64,000 nucleotides of DNA, taken from the NCBI GenBank assembly GCA_049968515.1, contig JBMFQR010000003.1:37895-101894 (forward strand). The letters run 5' to 3'. The stretch comes from JAOACQ01 sp049968515 (GTDB lineage: Bacteria > Spirochaetota > Brevinematia > Brevinematales > JAOACQ01). Shown here piece by piece: positions 25,679 to 34,532 of this stretch (positions within the stretch are counted from its first letter, which is position 1; each line of letters starts with the position of its first letter). Made by a program: the position numbers and the translations under genes. The notes under the pieces are model-generated. The model was not told the DNA's origin. It made no database searches and worked only from the letters and a program-made list of their open reading frames with translations.

Positions 25679-27334
25679 ATGCTTTACAAGATCAATCCAA
25701 CAAAAACAAATGCATGGGGTAAGCTCGAAGAGCATTACAAAATAATGAGAAAAGTTCATATGAAAGATCTATTCAGAAGCGATCCAGAAAGATTCAAAAA
25801 GTTTTCAGTTGTTTTTGAAGATATTTTAGTAGACTATTCAAAGAATATAATAACAGAAGAAACAATGAGTCTTCTTTTTAATCTTGCAGAGGAATGTAGA
25901 CTGAAGGAATCAATTGAAATGATGTTTACAGGAGACAAAATAAATGAAACAGAAAAAAGGGCAGTCCTTCATGTTGCCCTGAGAAATAAGTCAAATACAC
26001 CAATTTATGTGGATGGAAAGGATGTAATGCCAGAAATAAACAGCGTTCTAAAACAGATGAAAGAATTTTCAGAAAAATTAATTTCTGGTGAATGGAAAGG
26101 TTTTACAGGAAAAAGGATAAAGGATATCGTAAATATAGGAATTGGTGGTTCTGATCTCGGTCCTGTGATGGCGACAGAGGCATTGAAGCCATATAAAAAA
26201 CCAGAAATAAATCCACATTTTGTCTCAAATGTTGATGGAACCCATATAGCAGAAACTTTAAAAAAACTAAATCCAGAAACAACTCTCTTTATAATCTCCT
26301 CAAAAACCTTTACCACTCAGGAAACAATGACAAATGCAAATACCGCAAGAAACTGGTTCTTAAGTTATGCTAAAAATGAGAAACATATAGCCAGACATTT
26401 TGTTGCTGTTTCAACAAACGAAAAGGAAGTGGTTAAATTTGGAATCGACCCTGCCAATATATTTGTCTTCTGGGACTGGGTGGGAGGAAGATATTCCCTC
26501 TGGTCAGCAATAGGGCTTTCTATAGCCTGCAGCATAGGATTTGAAAATTTTGACGAACTTCTGAGCGGTGCCCATGCAATGGACAACCACTTCAGATACA
26601 CCCCCTTTGAGAAAAACATACCAGTAATACTTGCATTACTTGGCATATGGTATAACAATTTCTTTGGGGCCGAAACTTATGCCATTCTCCCCTACGATCA
26701 GTACATGCATAGATTACCAGCCTATCTTCAGCAGGGCGATATGGAATCAAATGGCAAATGTGTTGATAGAGAAGGCAAAAGAGTAGATTATCAGACAGGA
26801 CCAATTATATGGGGAGAACCGGGAACAAATGGCCAGCATGCCTTCTATCAGCTAATTCACCAGGGAACAAAGCTTATACCTGCTGACTTTTTAGCCCCTG
26901 CCATAAGTCACAATCCGGTGGGTGATCATCACGAAAAGCTGCTTTCCAATTTTTTTGCCCAGACAGAGGCTCTGATGAATGGTAAGACCGAAGAAGAGGT
27001 TGTTGCTGAACTCAAAGCTTCTGGAAAGAGTGAAGCAGAAATAGAAAAGCTAAAACCATTCAAGGTTTTTGAGGGAAATAAACCAACAAACTCAATACTG
27101 TTTAAAAAACTCACTCCACGAACACTCGGAAGCCTTATAGCAATGTATGAACACAAAATCTTTGTGCAGGGAGTTATATGGAACATTTTCAGTTTCGACC
27201 AGTGGGGGGTAGAACTCGGCAAACAACTTGCTAACAAAATCCTACCTGAACTAAAAGATGATAAAGAGGTTAAGTCCCATGATCCATCGACAAATGGGCT
27301 TATTAATGCATACAAAGAGCTAAGGAGCAAATAA
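25679..27334 (+). CDS. pgi: Glucose-6-phosphate isomerase
   Basis: 551 residues, the long bacterial/eukaryotic form. It interconverts glucose 6-phosphate and fructose 6-phosphate. Conserved blocks include GIGGSDLGPVMATEAL, the catalytic FIISSKTFTTQETMTNA, DWVGGRYSLWSAIGLS with the PGI signature, GPIIWGEPGTNGQHAFYQLIHQG and the C-terminal DQWGVELGKQLA. GAGGG lies four bases before the ATG. It connects the glycogen and GH94 products to glycolysis. The next gene, a degraded acetyltransferase, starts directly after the stop. Confidence 0.97.
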   Translation: MLYKINPTKTNAWGKLEEHYKIMRKVHMKDLFRSDPERFKKFSVVFEDILVDYSKNIITEETMSLLFNLAEECRLKESIEMMFTGDKINETEKRAVLHVALRNKSNTPIYVDGKDVMPEINSVLKQMKEFSEKLISGEWKGFTGKRIKDIVNIGIGGSDLGPVMATEALKPYKKPEINPHFVSNVDGTHIAETLKKLNPETTLFIISSKTFTTQETMTNANTARNWFLSYAKNEKHIARHFVAVSTNEKEVVKFGIDPANIFVFWDWVGGRYSLWSAIGLSIACSIGFENFDELLSGAHAMDNHFRYTPFEKNIPVILALLGIWYNNFFGAETYAILPYDQYMHRLPAYLQQGDMESNGKCVDREGKRVDYQTGPIIWGEPGTNGQHAFYQLIHQGTKLIPADFLAPAISHNPVGDHHEKLLSNFFAQTEALMNGKTEEEVVAELKASGKSEAEIEKLKPFKVFEGNKPTNSILFKKLTPRTLGSLIAMYEHKIFVQGVIWNIFSFDQWGVELGKQLANKILPELKDDKEVKSHDPSTNGLINAYKELRSK

Positions 27335-27883
27335 GTGAGAGAAAAAGAAAAAATGCTTGCTGGAGAACTTTACAACCCTATGGAAAGAGAGTTAATGAAA
27401 GATAGATTAAGAGTAAGAAGATTGTTGTATAGATATAACCATTTTAGACCAACTCAATTCAAAAAAGATTGAAACTATTAAAGAAGATTATAAAGTTAAA
27501 AGGAACTGGGTATATTGAGCCACCATTTTATTGCGATTATGGATATAACATAGAGGCGGAAGGATTTTTATTTGCAAACTTTGGCTGCATAATTTTAGAC
27601 GTCAACAGGGTTATAATTGGAAAGAATGTACTGCTTGGTCCCAATGTTCAGATTTATACAGTAAATCATCCTCTTGACCCTGAGGAAAGAAATAAGATGC
27701 TTGAATACGCAAGACCAGTTGTCATAGGAAATAATGTCTGGATTGGTGGAAATACAACAATATGCCCCGGAGTTAAAAATTGGTAGTAACACCAAAATAG
27801 GTGCTGGAAGTGTTGTGGTAAAGGATATACCGGAAGGTGTTCTCGCTGCTGGAAGTCCATGCCGGGTAATAAGAAGTCTGTAA
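27335..27883 (+). pseudogene. Sugar O-acetyltransferase (Maa/LacA type), two frameshifts
   Basis: A full-length left-handed beta-helix acetyltransferase can be read only by changing frame twice. Part 1 from GTG reads EKMLAGELYNPMERELM; it stops after QFKKD. Part 2 (from about 27467) reads EPPFYCDYGYNIEAEG, NVLLGPNVQIYTVNHPLDPEERN and GNNVWIGGNTTICPGV. Part 3 reads IGSNTKIGAGSVVVKDIP and AAGSPCRVIRSL. The first break needs one extra A in an A run near 27457-27463; the second needs one fewer A near 27775-27779. It is either a decayed gene or the result of indel errors. Intact relatives acetylate glucose, maltose or galactosides. Confidence 0.82.
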
Positions 27884-27932
27884 GTTTAATGTATTGCCAT
27901 AAACAAGATATTAAAAATTAGAGTAGGCTCAC

Positions 27933-29639
27933 ATGCATTTTTTAGATGAAAGTCATCTGTTTCTATTTCTTGTCCAGCTCGGAATCATAATTTTGCTTAC
28001 CCGTTCGCTGGGAGAGATATTCAGAAGATTCAATCAAACAGTTCTTACTGCAGAACTTCTTGTTGGAATATTATTGGGTCCAACCATTTTAGGCCGCTTT
28101 TTTCCTCAAGTATTTGAAATCCTATTCCCCAGGGATATAATTCAACAAAACATGCTTGAAACTGTTGCATGGATAGGAGTACTTTTCCTTCTTTTAGACA
28201 CCGGGCTTGAGATGAATTTTTCATCTGCATGGAAACAGAAAAACAATGCGTTGATAATTGCAACTTCTGATATTATAATTCCGATGGTTATTGCTTTCAT
28301 ACCATGCTACTTCATTCCAGATAGTTTTCTTATAAATCCAGACAAAAGGATAGAGTTTTCATTATTTATGTCTGTAGTAATGACAATAAGTGCAATGCCA
28401 GTTGCCTCAAAGGTAATGCACGATCTAAAATTACTAAAAACAGATCTTGGATTTTTGACAATGTCTGCACTTGCAATAAATGACATCATCGGCTGGGGAT
28501 TATTCACCATAATACTCGGTATCTTTGCCCAGAATATATTTAATTTTGGTAATGTTTTGATTGTTTTGCTTTCAACTGTTGGATTTACTGTAGTGGCTTT
28601 GACTTTTGGAAGATACTTTTCTGACAAAGCCATTGATTTTTTTCACAAAAATAGCTTTCCTGAACCATCAACTTCATTTGCATTTGCTTGTTTTATGGGA
28701 ATTATATCAGGTGCAATTACGCAAAAAATTGGAATACATGCTCTATTTGGTTTTTTTGTAGCCGGCGTGATTGTTGGTGAAGCTAAAAAATTAAGGGAGG
28801 AGACAAGAACCACCATTTCGCAGATGGTTCATGCACTTTTTGTGCCTGTTTTCTTTGTAAATATAGGTCTGAAGCTCGATTTCATTTCAAATTTTAACAT
28901 TTTCCTCGTACTAACAGTAACACTGGTTGGTATAATTGGCAGATTTTTTGGAGCGTGGATTGGGGTCTATATAAGCAAAGTTCCTTCTATAAACAGAAAC
29001 TTAATTGCGATCGCACATACGCCGGGTGGAATGATGGAAATAGTTGTAGCTCTTATAGCTCTTGAAATGAAACTGATTACCCCTGAAGTATTTGTGGCTA
29101 TTGTATTTGGCGCCGTTGTTTCTTCTATAATTATGGGACCATGGATGAGCCTTGAACTTATGAGAAGGAGAAAAATAAAACTTTCAGATTTTATCGACTT
29201 CAAAGAGGGAATTGTCATTTTAGAAGGATTTGATAAGAATGAAACAATAAGAAAACTTGCCGAGAAAGCCTCCCAGATAGAGAAAAGCATCTCTGCGGAT
29301 GAACTTTTCCGTTACATCATAGAAAGAGAAGAGGCATTCTCAACAGGCATAGGTAACAGGATAGCAATACCACACATAAGGACAGACTCAATTAATAGCC
29401 CACTTCTTTTGTTTGGTTATTCCAGAAATGGCGTAGACTGGAATTCACCTGATGGACAACCTGTAAACTTTGTATTCTTTCTTATCTCCCCTACCACAAC
29501 AAATGACCTGCATATTGAAATACTTTCAAGAATAGCAAGGATTATGCAAAATAAGGAAAACTATGAAAAAATATCCTGTTCTACTGACCCAATGGAAATT
29601 TCAAGAAATCTAAAAATAATATTTGAAGCTGTGAATTAA
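27933..29639 (+). CDS. CPA2 cation/proton antiporter with C-terminal EIIA-like domain
   Basis: 568 residues. About the first 390 form 12 or so membrane helices of the Kef/NapA-type CPA2 family, with LLLDTGLEMNF, the AINDIIGW segment carrying the two-Asp-type ion site (here Asn-Asp) and GFFVAGVIVGE. Residues about 425-568 are a PTS EIIA (fructose/nitrogen type) domain: FDKNETIRKLAEKASQ, then GNRIAIPHIRTD with the phosphorylatable His, then LFLLISP-like strands. Such tails link transport to phosphorelay or nucleotide signals. ATG has only a modest SD. Confidence 0.85.
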   Translation: MHFLDESHLFLFLVQLGIIILLTRSLGEIFRRFNQTVLTAELLVGILLGPTILGRFFPQVFEILFPRDIIQQNMLETVAWIGVLFLLLDTGLEMNFSSAWKQKNNALIIATSDIIIPMVIAFIPCYFIPDSFLINPDKRIEFSLFMSVVMTISAMPVASKVMHDLKLLKTDLGFLTMSALAINDIIGWGLFTIILGIFAQNIFNFGNVLIVLLSTVGFTVVALTFGRYFSDKAIDFFHKNSFPEPSTSFAFACFMGIISGAITQKIGIHALFGFFVAGVIVGEAKKLREETRTTISQMVHALFVPVFFVNIGLKLDFISNFNIFLVLTVTLVGIIGRFFGAWIGVYISKVPSINRNLIAIAHTPGGMMEIVVALIALEMKLITPEVFVAIVFGAVVSSIIMGPWMSLELMRRRKIKLSDFIDFKEGIVILEGFDKNETIRKLAEKASQIEKSISADELFRYIIEREEAFSTGIGNRIAIPHIRTDSINSPLLLFGYSRNGVDWNSPDGQPVNFVFFLISPTTTNDLHIEILSRIARIMQNKENYEKISCSTDPMEISRNLKIIFEAVN

Positions 29640-29769
29640 TCATCCGGAAGTTACCCAAAAAGTATAAAACCACCATAATTACAAGTAGAATCAAGCCTTA
29701 AAGACTGCTATGTTCTTAAGATATCTCCAGAAAAATATTTTAAGTGGCTTTTAAAAGCAATGTAAAAAT

Positions 29770-29798
29770 TTGACAAAAACTAATATATATAGCAAAAT
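29770..29798 (+). promoter_or_regulatory. Promoter candidate for the beta-barrel/Xer operon
   Basis: TTGACA followed after 17 bases by CAAAAT, about 20 bases before the ATG of the first barrel gene. The -35 is perfect, the -10 matches at four of six positions. Confidence 0.35.
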
Positions 29799-29816
29799 CT
29801 AATTGAAGTACAAATT

Positions 29817-31010
29817 ATGAAGATAAAGACTTTATTTTTCCTCTTTATTATCCTTTGCCTGCCACTTTATGGAGCAGAATTAATTCCACAAAAGGTTATA
29901 ATACAGATTTCAAAAGAAAGCCCAAACCATAATATGGAGCTAATAGTCCAGAAGCTCATTCTCTCAAAATCCTCTTCGAAGAAGGATATTTATATATTTT
30001 CTGATGATTCAACCGAGCTATCTGGCTTTGGAATCTCACAGGTAAACGCACGGGTTTTGCTTTCTATAAGTGAAAATGGAAATCTTTACAATTTGTTTTT
30101 AACTGATATTACAAAAGAAACCAATATTTTCTCCACAAACATAATTTTTACAAAAGGTGATTTTATAAAAAATGTAGAAGCTATTTCTGAAGATATTATA
30201 AGCATTTTGAGTGAGAAATATCCTCCCAAAGAAAAAAAACAACTTGTTACTGTTGAGACAAAAAAGAAAAAAGTGAGTGAGTTTCAGAAGGAAAAACCTT
30301 CTTTCTCTGCAGAAGTTACTTTTAATCTTGATAGACTAAAGTTTACAGATATTTACTTCTCGTACTTTAATTCGGCGGGGGATGGTTCTGATCTGAGTTC
30401 TTCATATAGCTTTGCACCATCGGTTAAACTTGAATTTGAATATATGTGGTTTTTGCTTTCACTTAAAGGAAAACTAAGAATTGGAGAAGATTATAATTAT
30501 TCTCTATTTCTTTTACCTGCTTTTGGCTTATTTGGAAACCTGTTTTTCCTTGGAACATACATAGAACTTGATTATGGAGAAGCTAAAAAACTCGGTACGA
30601 TTAAAATAAATATTACGAATTCGTTTGAAATACCTTCATTAGAATATTACAGGTCGGTACTTGGAATTTATTTAAGATTTAATGCGACAAAAAACTATTA
30701 CTTTTCTATGGGTATAGGTATTATTCCACTCGGAACTTTAATATTACGTTCAAATGAAGGCAATATATCTATTCCATTCTCACGAGGAGATGGACCACCA
30801 GACATAAATATGGAATTTGTTTTCAGGGTGCTCGGAAGATTTTTTCTATCCTTTCAATTTGGAAATTATGAAGTAGCAGTCAGAAGAGAATGGGGTTCTG
30901 ATAAGTATGAAGATCCAGTAAAAGTAGGAAACTCAGGGGGTGATATATTTATTAAAAATTTAAGAATTTCAAGTTCTTATATAGGACTGGGGATTAGATA
31001 TGAATTTTAA
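29817..31010 (+). CDS. Exported protein with periplasmic N-domain and predicted beta-barrel
   Basis: 397 residues, family not recognised. A signal peptide (KTLFFLFIILCLPLYGAE) leads to a 120-residue alpha/beta region that ends ...AISEDIISILSEKYP, a Lys/Glu-rich linker, and a C-terminal half of alternating strands with aromatic residues (FAPSVKLEFEYMWFLLSLKGKLRIG ... YIGLGIRYEF) ending in Phe, as outer-membrane barrels do. The N-domain resembles TolB-N/CsgG-type folds in pattern only. Its stop overlaps the next gene by 11 bases, and that gene has the same architecture. Confidence 0.65.
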   Translation: MKIKTLFFLFIILCLPLYGAELIPQKVIIQISKESPNHNMELIVQKLILSKSSSKKDIYIFSDDSTELSGFGISQVNARVLLSISENGNLYNLFLTDITKETNIFSTNIIFTKGDFIKNVEAISEDIISILSEKYPPKEKKQLVTVETKKKKVSEFQKEKPSFSAEVTFNLDRLKFTDIYFSYFNSAGDGSDLSSSYSFAPSVKLEFEYMWFLLSLKGKLRIGEDYNYSLFLLPAFGLFGNLFFLGTYIELDYGEAKKLGTIKINITNSFEIPSLEYYRSVLGIYLRFNATKNYYFSMGIGIIPLGTLILRSNEGNISIPFSRGDGPPDINMEFVFRVLGRFFLSFQFGNYEVAVRREWGSDKYEDPVKVGNSGGDIFIKNLRISSSYIGLGIRYEF

Positions 31011-32292
31011 AAGTTTTATTTTAACATCCCTTTTCTTATTAATACTTAATGTTTGTTTTTCTGAAAGCAAATGGAATATAATTCTTGGAAACTGGCGTGA
31101 CTTATCGGATTACAAAGACAAATCTATAAGCGTAATGTTAAAAAAATCAATTCTTTCCCAACTAAAAAGGGAAAAAGAGTTCGAGGTAAGAGATATAGAA
31201 GAGAATGACATATTTTTTGATAATGTTTCGGAAGCTCATAACTATTGTATTTCAAATAAATCAGACATAATAGTCTATGGTTACTATTACGTAGAAGGAA
31301 AATCTCTTTATGTTATCACAGAGGTATGGGATGCATTGAAAAAACAAATCAAAATGAGAAATGAGGCAAGAGGAGTTGTAACAATTGACATATTCGATAC
31401 CATTGATCAAATTGCATTGAATATAAAAGAGAAAATAAAAGAGGTCTTGCCTTCACTGACATTTGAGGAGGAAGTAGAAATAAAAAAACTCAGGCAGACA
31501 GTCTACGAAAAGGAAGAGGTTAAAATTGAAAGAGTTTTTTACTCAAAGATAGGATTTAACTTTGAAACTGGACATAAAAAAGTTAACTTTGCCACTGCTT
31601 ATAACAATGAAGTTCCGATCCAATGGTCAACAATTGAGGGAAACTTCCCTGAGATTTTTCCAATACTTGGCTTTATGATAAGAATCTGGGATATAAGAGT
31701 TGATTTCTCCGGAGGTTCTATGCCAGGCTGGCCTGTATATAGAGTTGAAAGGAACGAAATTTCTGACACAACACTATATACCATGGTAGATTCTTCAATT
31801 TCGTACTACTTACCATTCTGGGGGAAAAAATTTGCCTTTGGAGTGGGTATATTAATTGCTAACACATTAGCATCTGCCTGGATAAGAGATGGAGAAACAA
31901 ACCTGAGTATCGAAGGTGGTGAATTTAATCCACTTACTCTAAAGTTTTTATGGAATCCAGACAGGAATCTTGAGTTTGCCTTTTCACTCAAGCCTTTTTT
32001 AAACCAAAGCGAGACTTATGTTACTGAAAACGAGAGAAAAGAATACAAAGAAGTTAAATATAAGATTCCTCTTTTTTCAATATCAGCAGCATTTTTCTTT
32101 TTAAAAGAAGCAGGCATAGAAGGCAGAGTTGTTTACTCAAGTGCTGAATATATTAGGGGGAGTTTTGCTTCCGACAACACAACAAAGCTGGATCCCCAGT
32201 CACATTCATTTTCTGAAATTTTATCATTATATTTAGGGATAATATACAGAGTTGATTTTTTAGAGATAGAAAAAGAAAAGAAAAATGAATGA
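31000..32292 (+). CDS. Exported protein with CsgG/TolB-N-like domain and predicted beta-barrel
   Basis: 430 residues. After the signal MNFKSFILTSLFLLILNVCFSES comes a domain with SILSQLKREKEFEVRDIE, a helix, then SDIIVYGYYYVEGKSLYVITEVWDA, a pattern typical of TolB N-terminal/CsgG-like domains. A coiled, charged stretch follows, then about 230 residues of barrel-like strands with many aromatic residues. The protein looks like a paralogue in design of its upstream neighbour. It overlaps the Xer recombinase gene by eight bases. Role unknown; outer-membrane location is inferred. Confidence 0.65.
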   Translation: MNFKSFILTSLFLLILNVCFSESKWNIILGNWRDLSDYKDKSISVMLKKSILSQLKREKEFEVRDIEENDIFFDNVSEAHNYCISNKSDIIVYGYYYVEGKSLYVITEVWDALKKQIKMRNEARGVVTIDIFDTIDQIALNIKEKIKEVLPSLTFEEEVEIKKLRQTVYEKEEVKIERVFYSKIGFNFETGHKKVNFATAYNNEVPIQWSTIEGNFPEIFPILGFMIRIWDIRVDFSGGSMPGWPVYRVERNEISDTTLYTMVDSSISYYLPFWGKKFAFGVGILIANTLASAWIRDGETNLSIEGGEFNPLTLKFLWNPDRNLEFAFSLKPFLNQSETYVTENERKEYKEVKYKIPLFSISAAFFFLKEAGIEGRVVYSSAEYIRGSFASDNTTKLDPQSHSFSEILSLYLGIIYRVDFLEIEKEKKNE

Positions 32293-33166
32293 AGAAATTC
32301 TTGATATTTTTCTAAAATACATAAAGTATGAAAAGGGCTTTTCAAAACATACGATAAAATCATACAATATTGACATCAGTGAATTTCTAAATTTCCTCGA
32401 AAAGGAAAAGGTTAAAGATATTAAAGCAGTCTCATATCAGAATATCTATAGCTTCATAACAGACCTCGGCAAAAAGGGGATTGCACCTTCTTCGCTCGAG
32501 AGAAAAACTGCGGCATTAAAGACATTCTTTAAGTTTTTAAAAAAGCAGGGGCTTATAGAGAAAAACCCAGCAGAGCTTATTTCTTCTCCAAAGAAAGAAA
32601 AAAAGCTACCCTCATTTATGGAAAAGACAGAGGTCTTTGAGCTTATCAATCTTATTCCAGAAAGCGATGCCTTTTCAGTAAGAAATAAGACTATGATTAT
32701 GCTTCTCTATGCAACTGGAATAAGAGTTTCCGAACTTGTAGGATTAAACCTTGCTGATCTTGACCTTAAAGAAAAGACAATCCATGTCTCTGGCAAAGGC
32801 AAAAAGCAGAGAATTGTCCCACTGGGAGAAAAGACAAAGAGAATGCTACTAAAATATTTAGGCTACCGTAGGGAATTTCAGTCTAAAAATGAGGCTTTAT
32901 TTGTTACAAAAAGCGGAAAGAGGATACAGGATAGGGCAATTCGCTACATTTTAAATGGATATATAGAAAAGCTTGCTATTCAGAAGAAGGTCTCACCCCA
33001 TACTTTAAGACATACTTTTGCCACTCACCTGCTTGACAATGGAGCAAACATAAGGGTCATACAGGAAATGCTTGGGCACTCCAACCTTTCCACCACACAG
33101 ATATATACACATCTTTCCATAAGCAAGCTTAAAGAAAGCTATGATAGGTTTCATCCCCATGCTTAA
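32285..33166 (+). CDS. Tyrosine recombinase, XerC/XerD family
   Basis: 293 residues, the usual Xer length. The N-terminal SAM-like domain starts FLKYIKYEKGFSKHTIKSYNIDISEFL. The catalytic residues are in place: Arg in YATGIRVSELVGL, Lys in VSGKGKKQRIVPLG, His-x-x-Arg in SPHTLRHTFATHLL, His in LGHSNLSTTQIYTH and the tyrosine within QIYTH. It probably resolves chromosome dimers. Its coupling to two outer-membrane-type genes is unusual, but I see no att site or other integron-like signal nearby. Confidence 0.92.
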   Translation: MNEEILDIFLKYIKYEKGFSKHTIKSYNIDISEFLNFLEKEKVKDIKAVSYQNIYSFITDLGKKGIAPSSLERKTAALKTFFKFLKKQGLIEKNPAELISSPKKEKKLPSFMEKTEVFELINLIPESDAFSVRNKTMIMLLYATGIRVSELVGLNLADLDLKEKTIHVSGKGKKQRIVPLGEKTKRMLLKYLGYRREFQSKNEALFVTKSGKRIQDRAIRYILNGYIEKLAIQKKVSPHTLRHTFATHLLDNGANIRVIQEMLGHSNLSTTQIYTHLSISKLKESYDRFHPHA

Positions 33167-33921
33167 ATACACTGCCTTATCCCTGCAAATGAGAGATTCC
33201 TCATACTTTCTTCACCTCTTCTGTATGAGTAAAAAAAATCTCCACCACAATAACTACATATATCAAGATAAGCAAGGTTATTTTCACTAATCCCGCAGTC
33301 TGTAAGGCCATCCACAACTATGTTCAGGAGATTCAGGTATAGATTTCCACTAAAATTTTTGAAATATCTTTTAGGAAAAAATTCAAACATTTCACTACCA
33401 ACAATATAACAGCAATCTCTGATATGGGCACCTATAATAATAAAAACATCCTTCATTAAAACTCCAAAGTCTCTCTTAAAATGCTGTAGCATATTAAGAT
33501 GAATACCTTTATGAATCCCCCGCCAGCCAGCATGCACCACACCACAAACTTTTTTCCCTTTTGATAAATAAATTAAAGGAATGCAGTCAGCAGTAGAAAC
33601 TCCTATAAGTATATTTTCTACATCCGTAATAAGCCCATCACCCTCAACCTTCGAATCTTCAAAATCTCTCATATTATCTTCATCCAGAATGCAAATCTTA
33701 TCAGAATGAACTTGTCTTAAAGTTACAATGCTTCTGAAAGAAAGACTTTCAAATAGAAGCCTTCTTGACTTATCAACTATTTTTTTTTCTTCTTCTGTTT
33801 TTATGGTATGATATGAGTAATTAAATTGCAGATTTCTGGTTGTAATCCCACAGGCATAATCTGGAAGATCTGTCTTATACTCAAGATAAAAGCCTTTATT
33901 TTCAAATTCTACACGAAACAT
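33163..33921 (-). CDS. pgeF: Peptidoglycan editing factor / laccase-domain protein
   Basis: 252 residues of the YfiH (DUF152) family. Metal-ligand motifs are visible: VSTADCIPLIYLSKGKKVCGVVHAGWRGI with Cys and His, and IGAHIRDCCYIVG with the second Cys. These proteins act as purine nucleoside-processing enzymes and peptidoglycan editors. The start at 33921 is uncertain because no close SD is present. Its stop overlaps that of the convergent Xer gene by four bases. Confidence 0.88.
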   Translation of the reverse strand: MFRVEFENKGFYLEYKTDLPDYACGITTRNLQFNYSYHTIKTEEEKKIVDKSRRLLFESLSFRSIVTLRQVHSDKICILDEDNMRDFEDSKVEGDGLITDVENILIGVSTADCIPLIYLSKGKKVCGVVHAGWRGIHKGIHLNMLQHFKRDFGVLMKDVFIIIGAHIRDCCYIVGSEMFEFFPKRYFKNFSGNLYLNLLNIVVDGLTDCGISENNLAYLDICSYCGGDFFYSYRRGEESMRNLSFAGIRQCI

Positions 33922-33934
33922 CTGTAAAAATTTT

Positions 33935-34468
33935 TCAATCCTTATAAAAAATCTTGAACCCACCAAAAACCACATTGAGCTCAACATCCATAAAATAAGT
34001 AGACTTCTCTCCTTGTTTTAACTCTTTTTCACCAAAATAAATTGCTTCCCCCTCGGGAAAGGAAATTCCACCGAATGCAACAGAAGTCTTAAGTCTAAAA
34101 GGTGTATTCTTCTTTAAAATTAAGCTCCCACCACCAAATATGGTGTTTATTTTTATAACCTTGTTTTCGGTAAGCTCTCCTACATCTGAAAGGTCTATTT
34201 TACCACTCCCGAAGATTATATTATATTCCTTTGTCTTTTCAGAATTGTATTTAAACTCACCTTCTGAAAAAATAACATCCCTTTCGGTTGCTTTAGGTTT
34301 AATTATTTTGTCGCCAATTATTATCTTTACACCTATGTAAATAAAAATAAAAGCAACAAACAACCTGAAAACAGGAATATCAATATGAAAAACAGCCTTC
34401 AAAATCACGCTTAACCCAAATATAATTAGCACAACTCCCCAGAAAATTCCATTCCAGAGAAAATCCAT
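33935..34468 (-). CDS. LiaF-like membrane protein
   Basis: 177 residues. Two to three N-terminal hydrophobic segments (FWGVVLIIFGLSVILKAVF and FRLFVAFIFIYIGVKIIIG) are followed by a 110-residue all-beta part with repeated INTIFGGGSLILKK and TSVAFGGISFPEG and VVFGGFKIFYKD, the pattern of LiaF/DUF2154 'cell-wall-active antibiotic response' C-terminal domains. SD GGAGG precedes ATG. It may sense membrane stress, as LiaF does with LiaRS in Firmicutes, but no LiaRS pair is adjacent. Confidence 0.75.
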   Translation of the reverse strand: MDFLWNGIFWGVVLIIFGLSVILKAVFHIDIPVFRLFVAFIFIYIGVKIIIGDKIIKPKATERDVIFSEGEFKYNSEKTKEYNIIFGSGKIDLSDVGELTENKVIKINTIFGGGSLILKKNTPFRLKTSVAFGGISFPEGEAIYFGEKELKQGEKSTYFMDVELNVVFGGFKIFYKD

Positions 34469-34532
34469 AGCTCCCTCCTTTCAAAACTTTGTCGTACTGT
34501 CAAGAGTTTTCTACCGAAAACTTTATAAACTT

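Noticed and set aside
27450..27790. Programmed frameshifting of the acetyltransferase
   Set aside because: No slippery heptamer with a stimulatory structure is seen and two shifts in opposite directions are needed; decay or indel error is simpler.
29747..29758. Palindrome GCTTTTAAAAGC as a terminator of the antiporter gene
   Set aside because: Short AT-rich self-complement without a T run; not a credible intrinsic terminator.
32285..33166. Xer gene as part of an integron or phage integrase module
   Set aside because: No att site, cassette array or phage genes are near; its length and motifs fit a housekeeping Xer.
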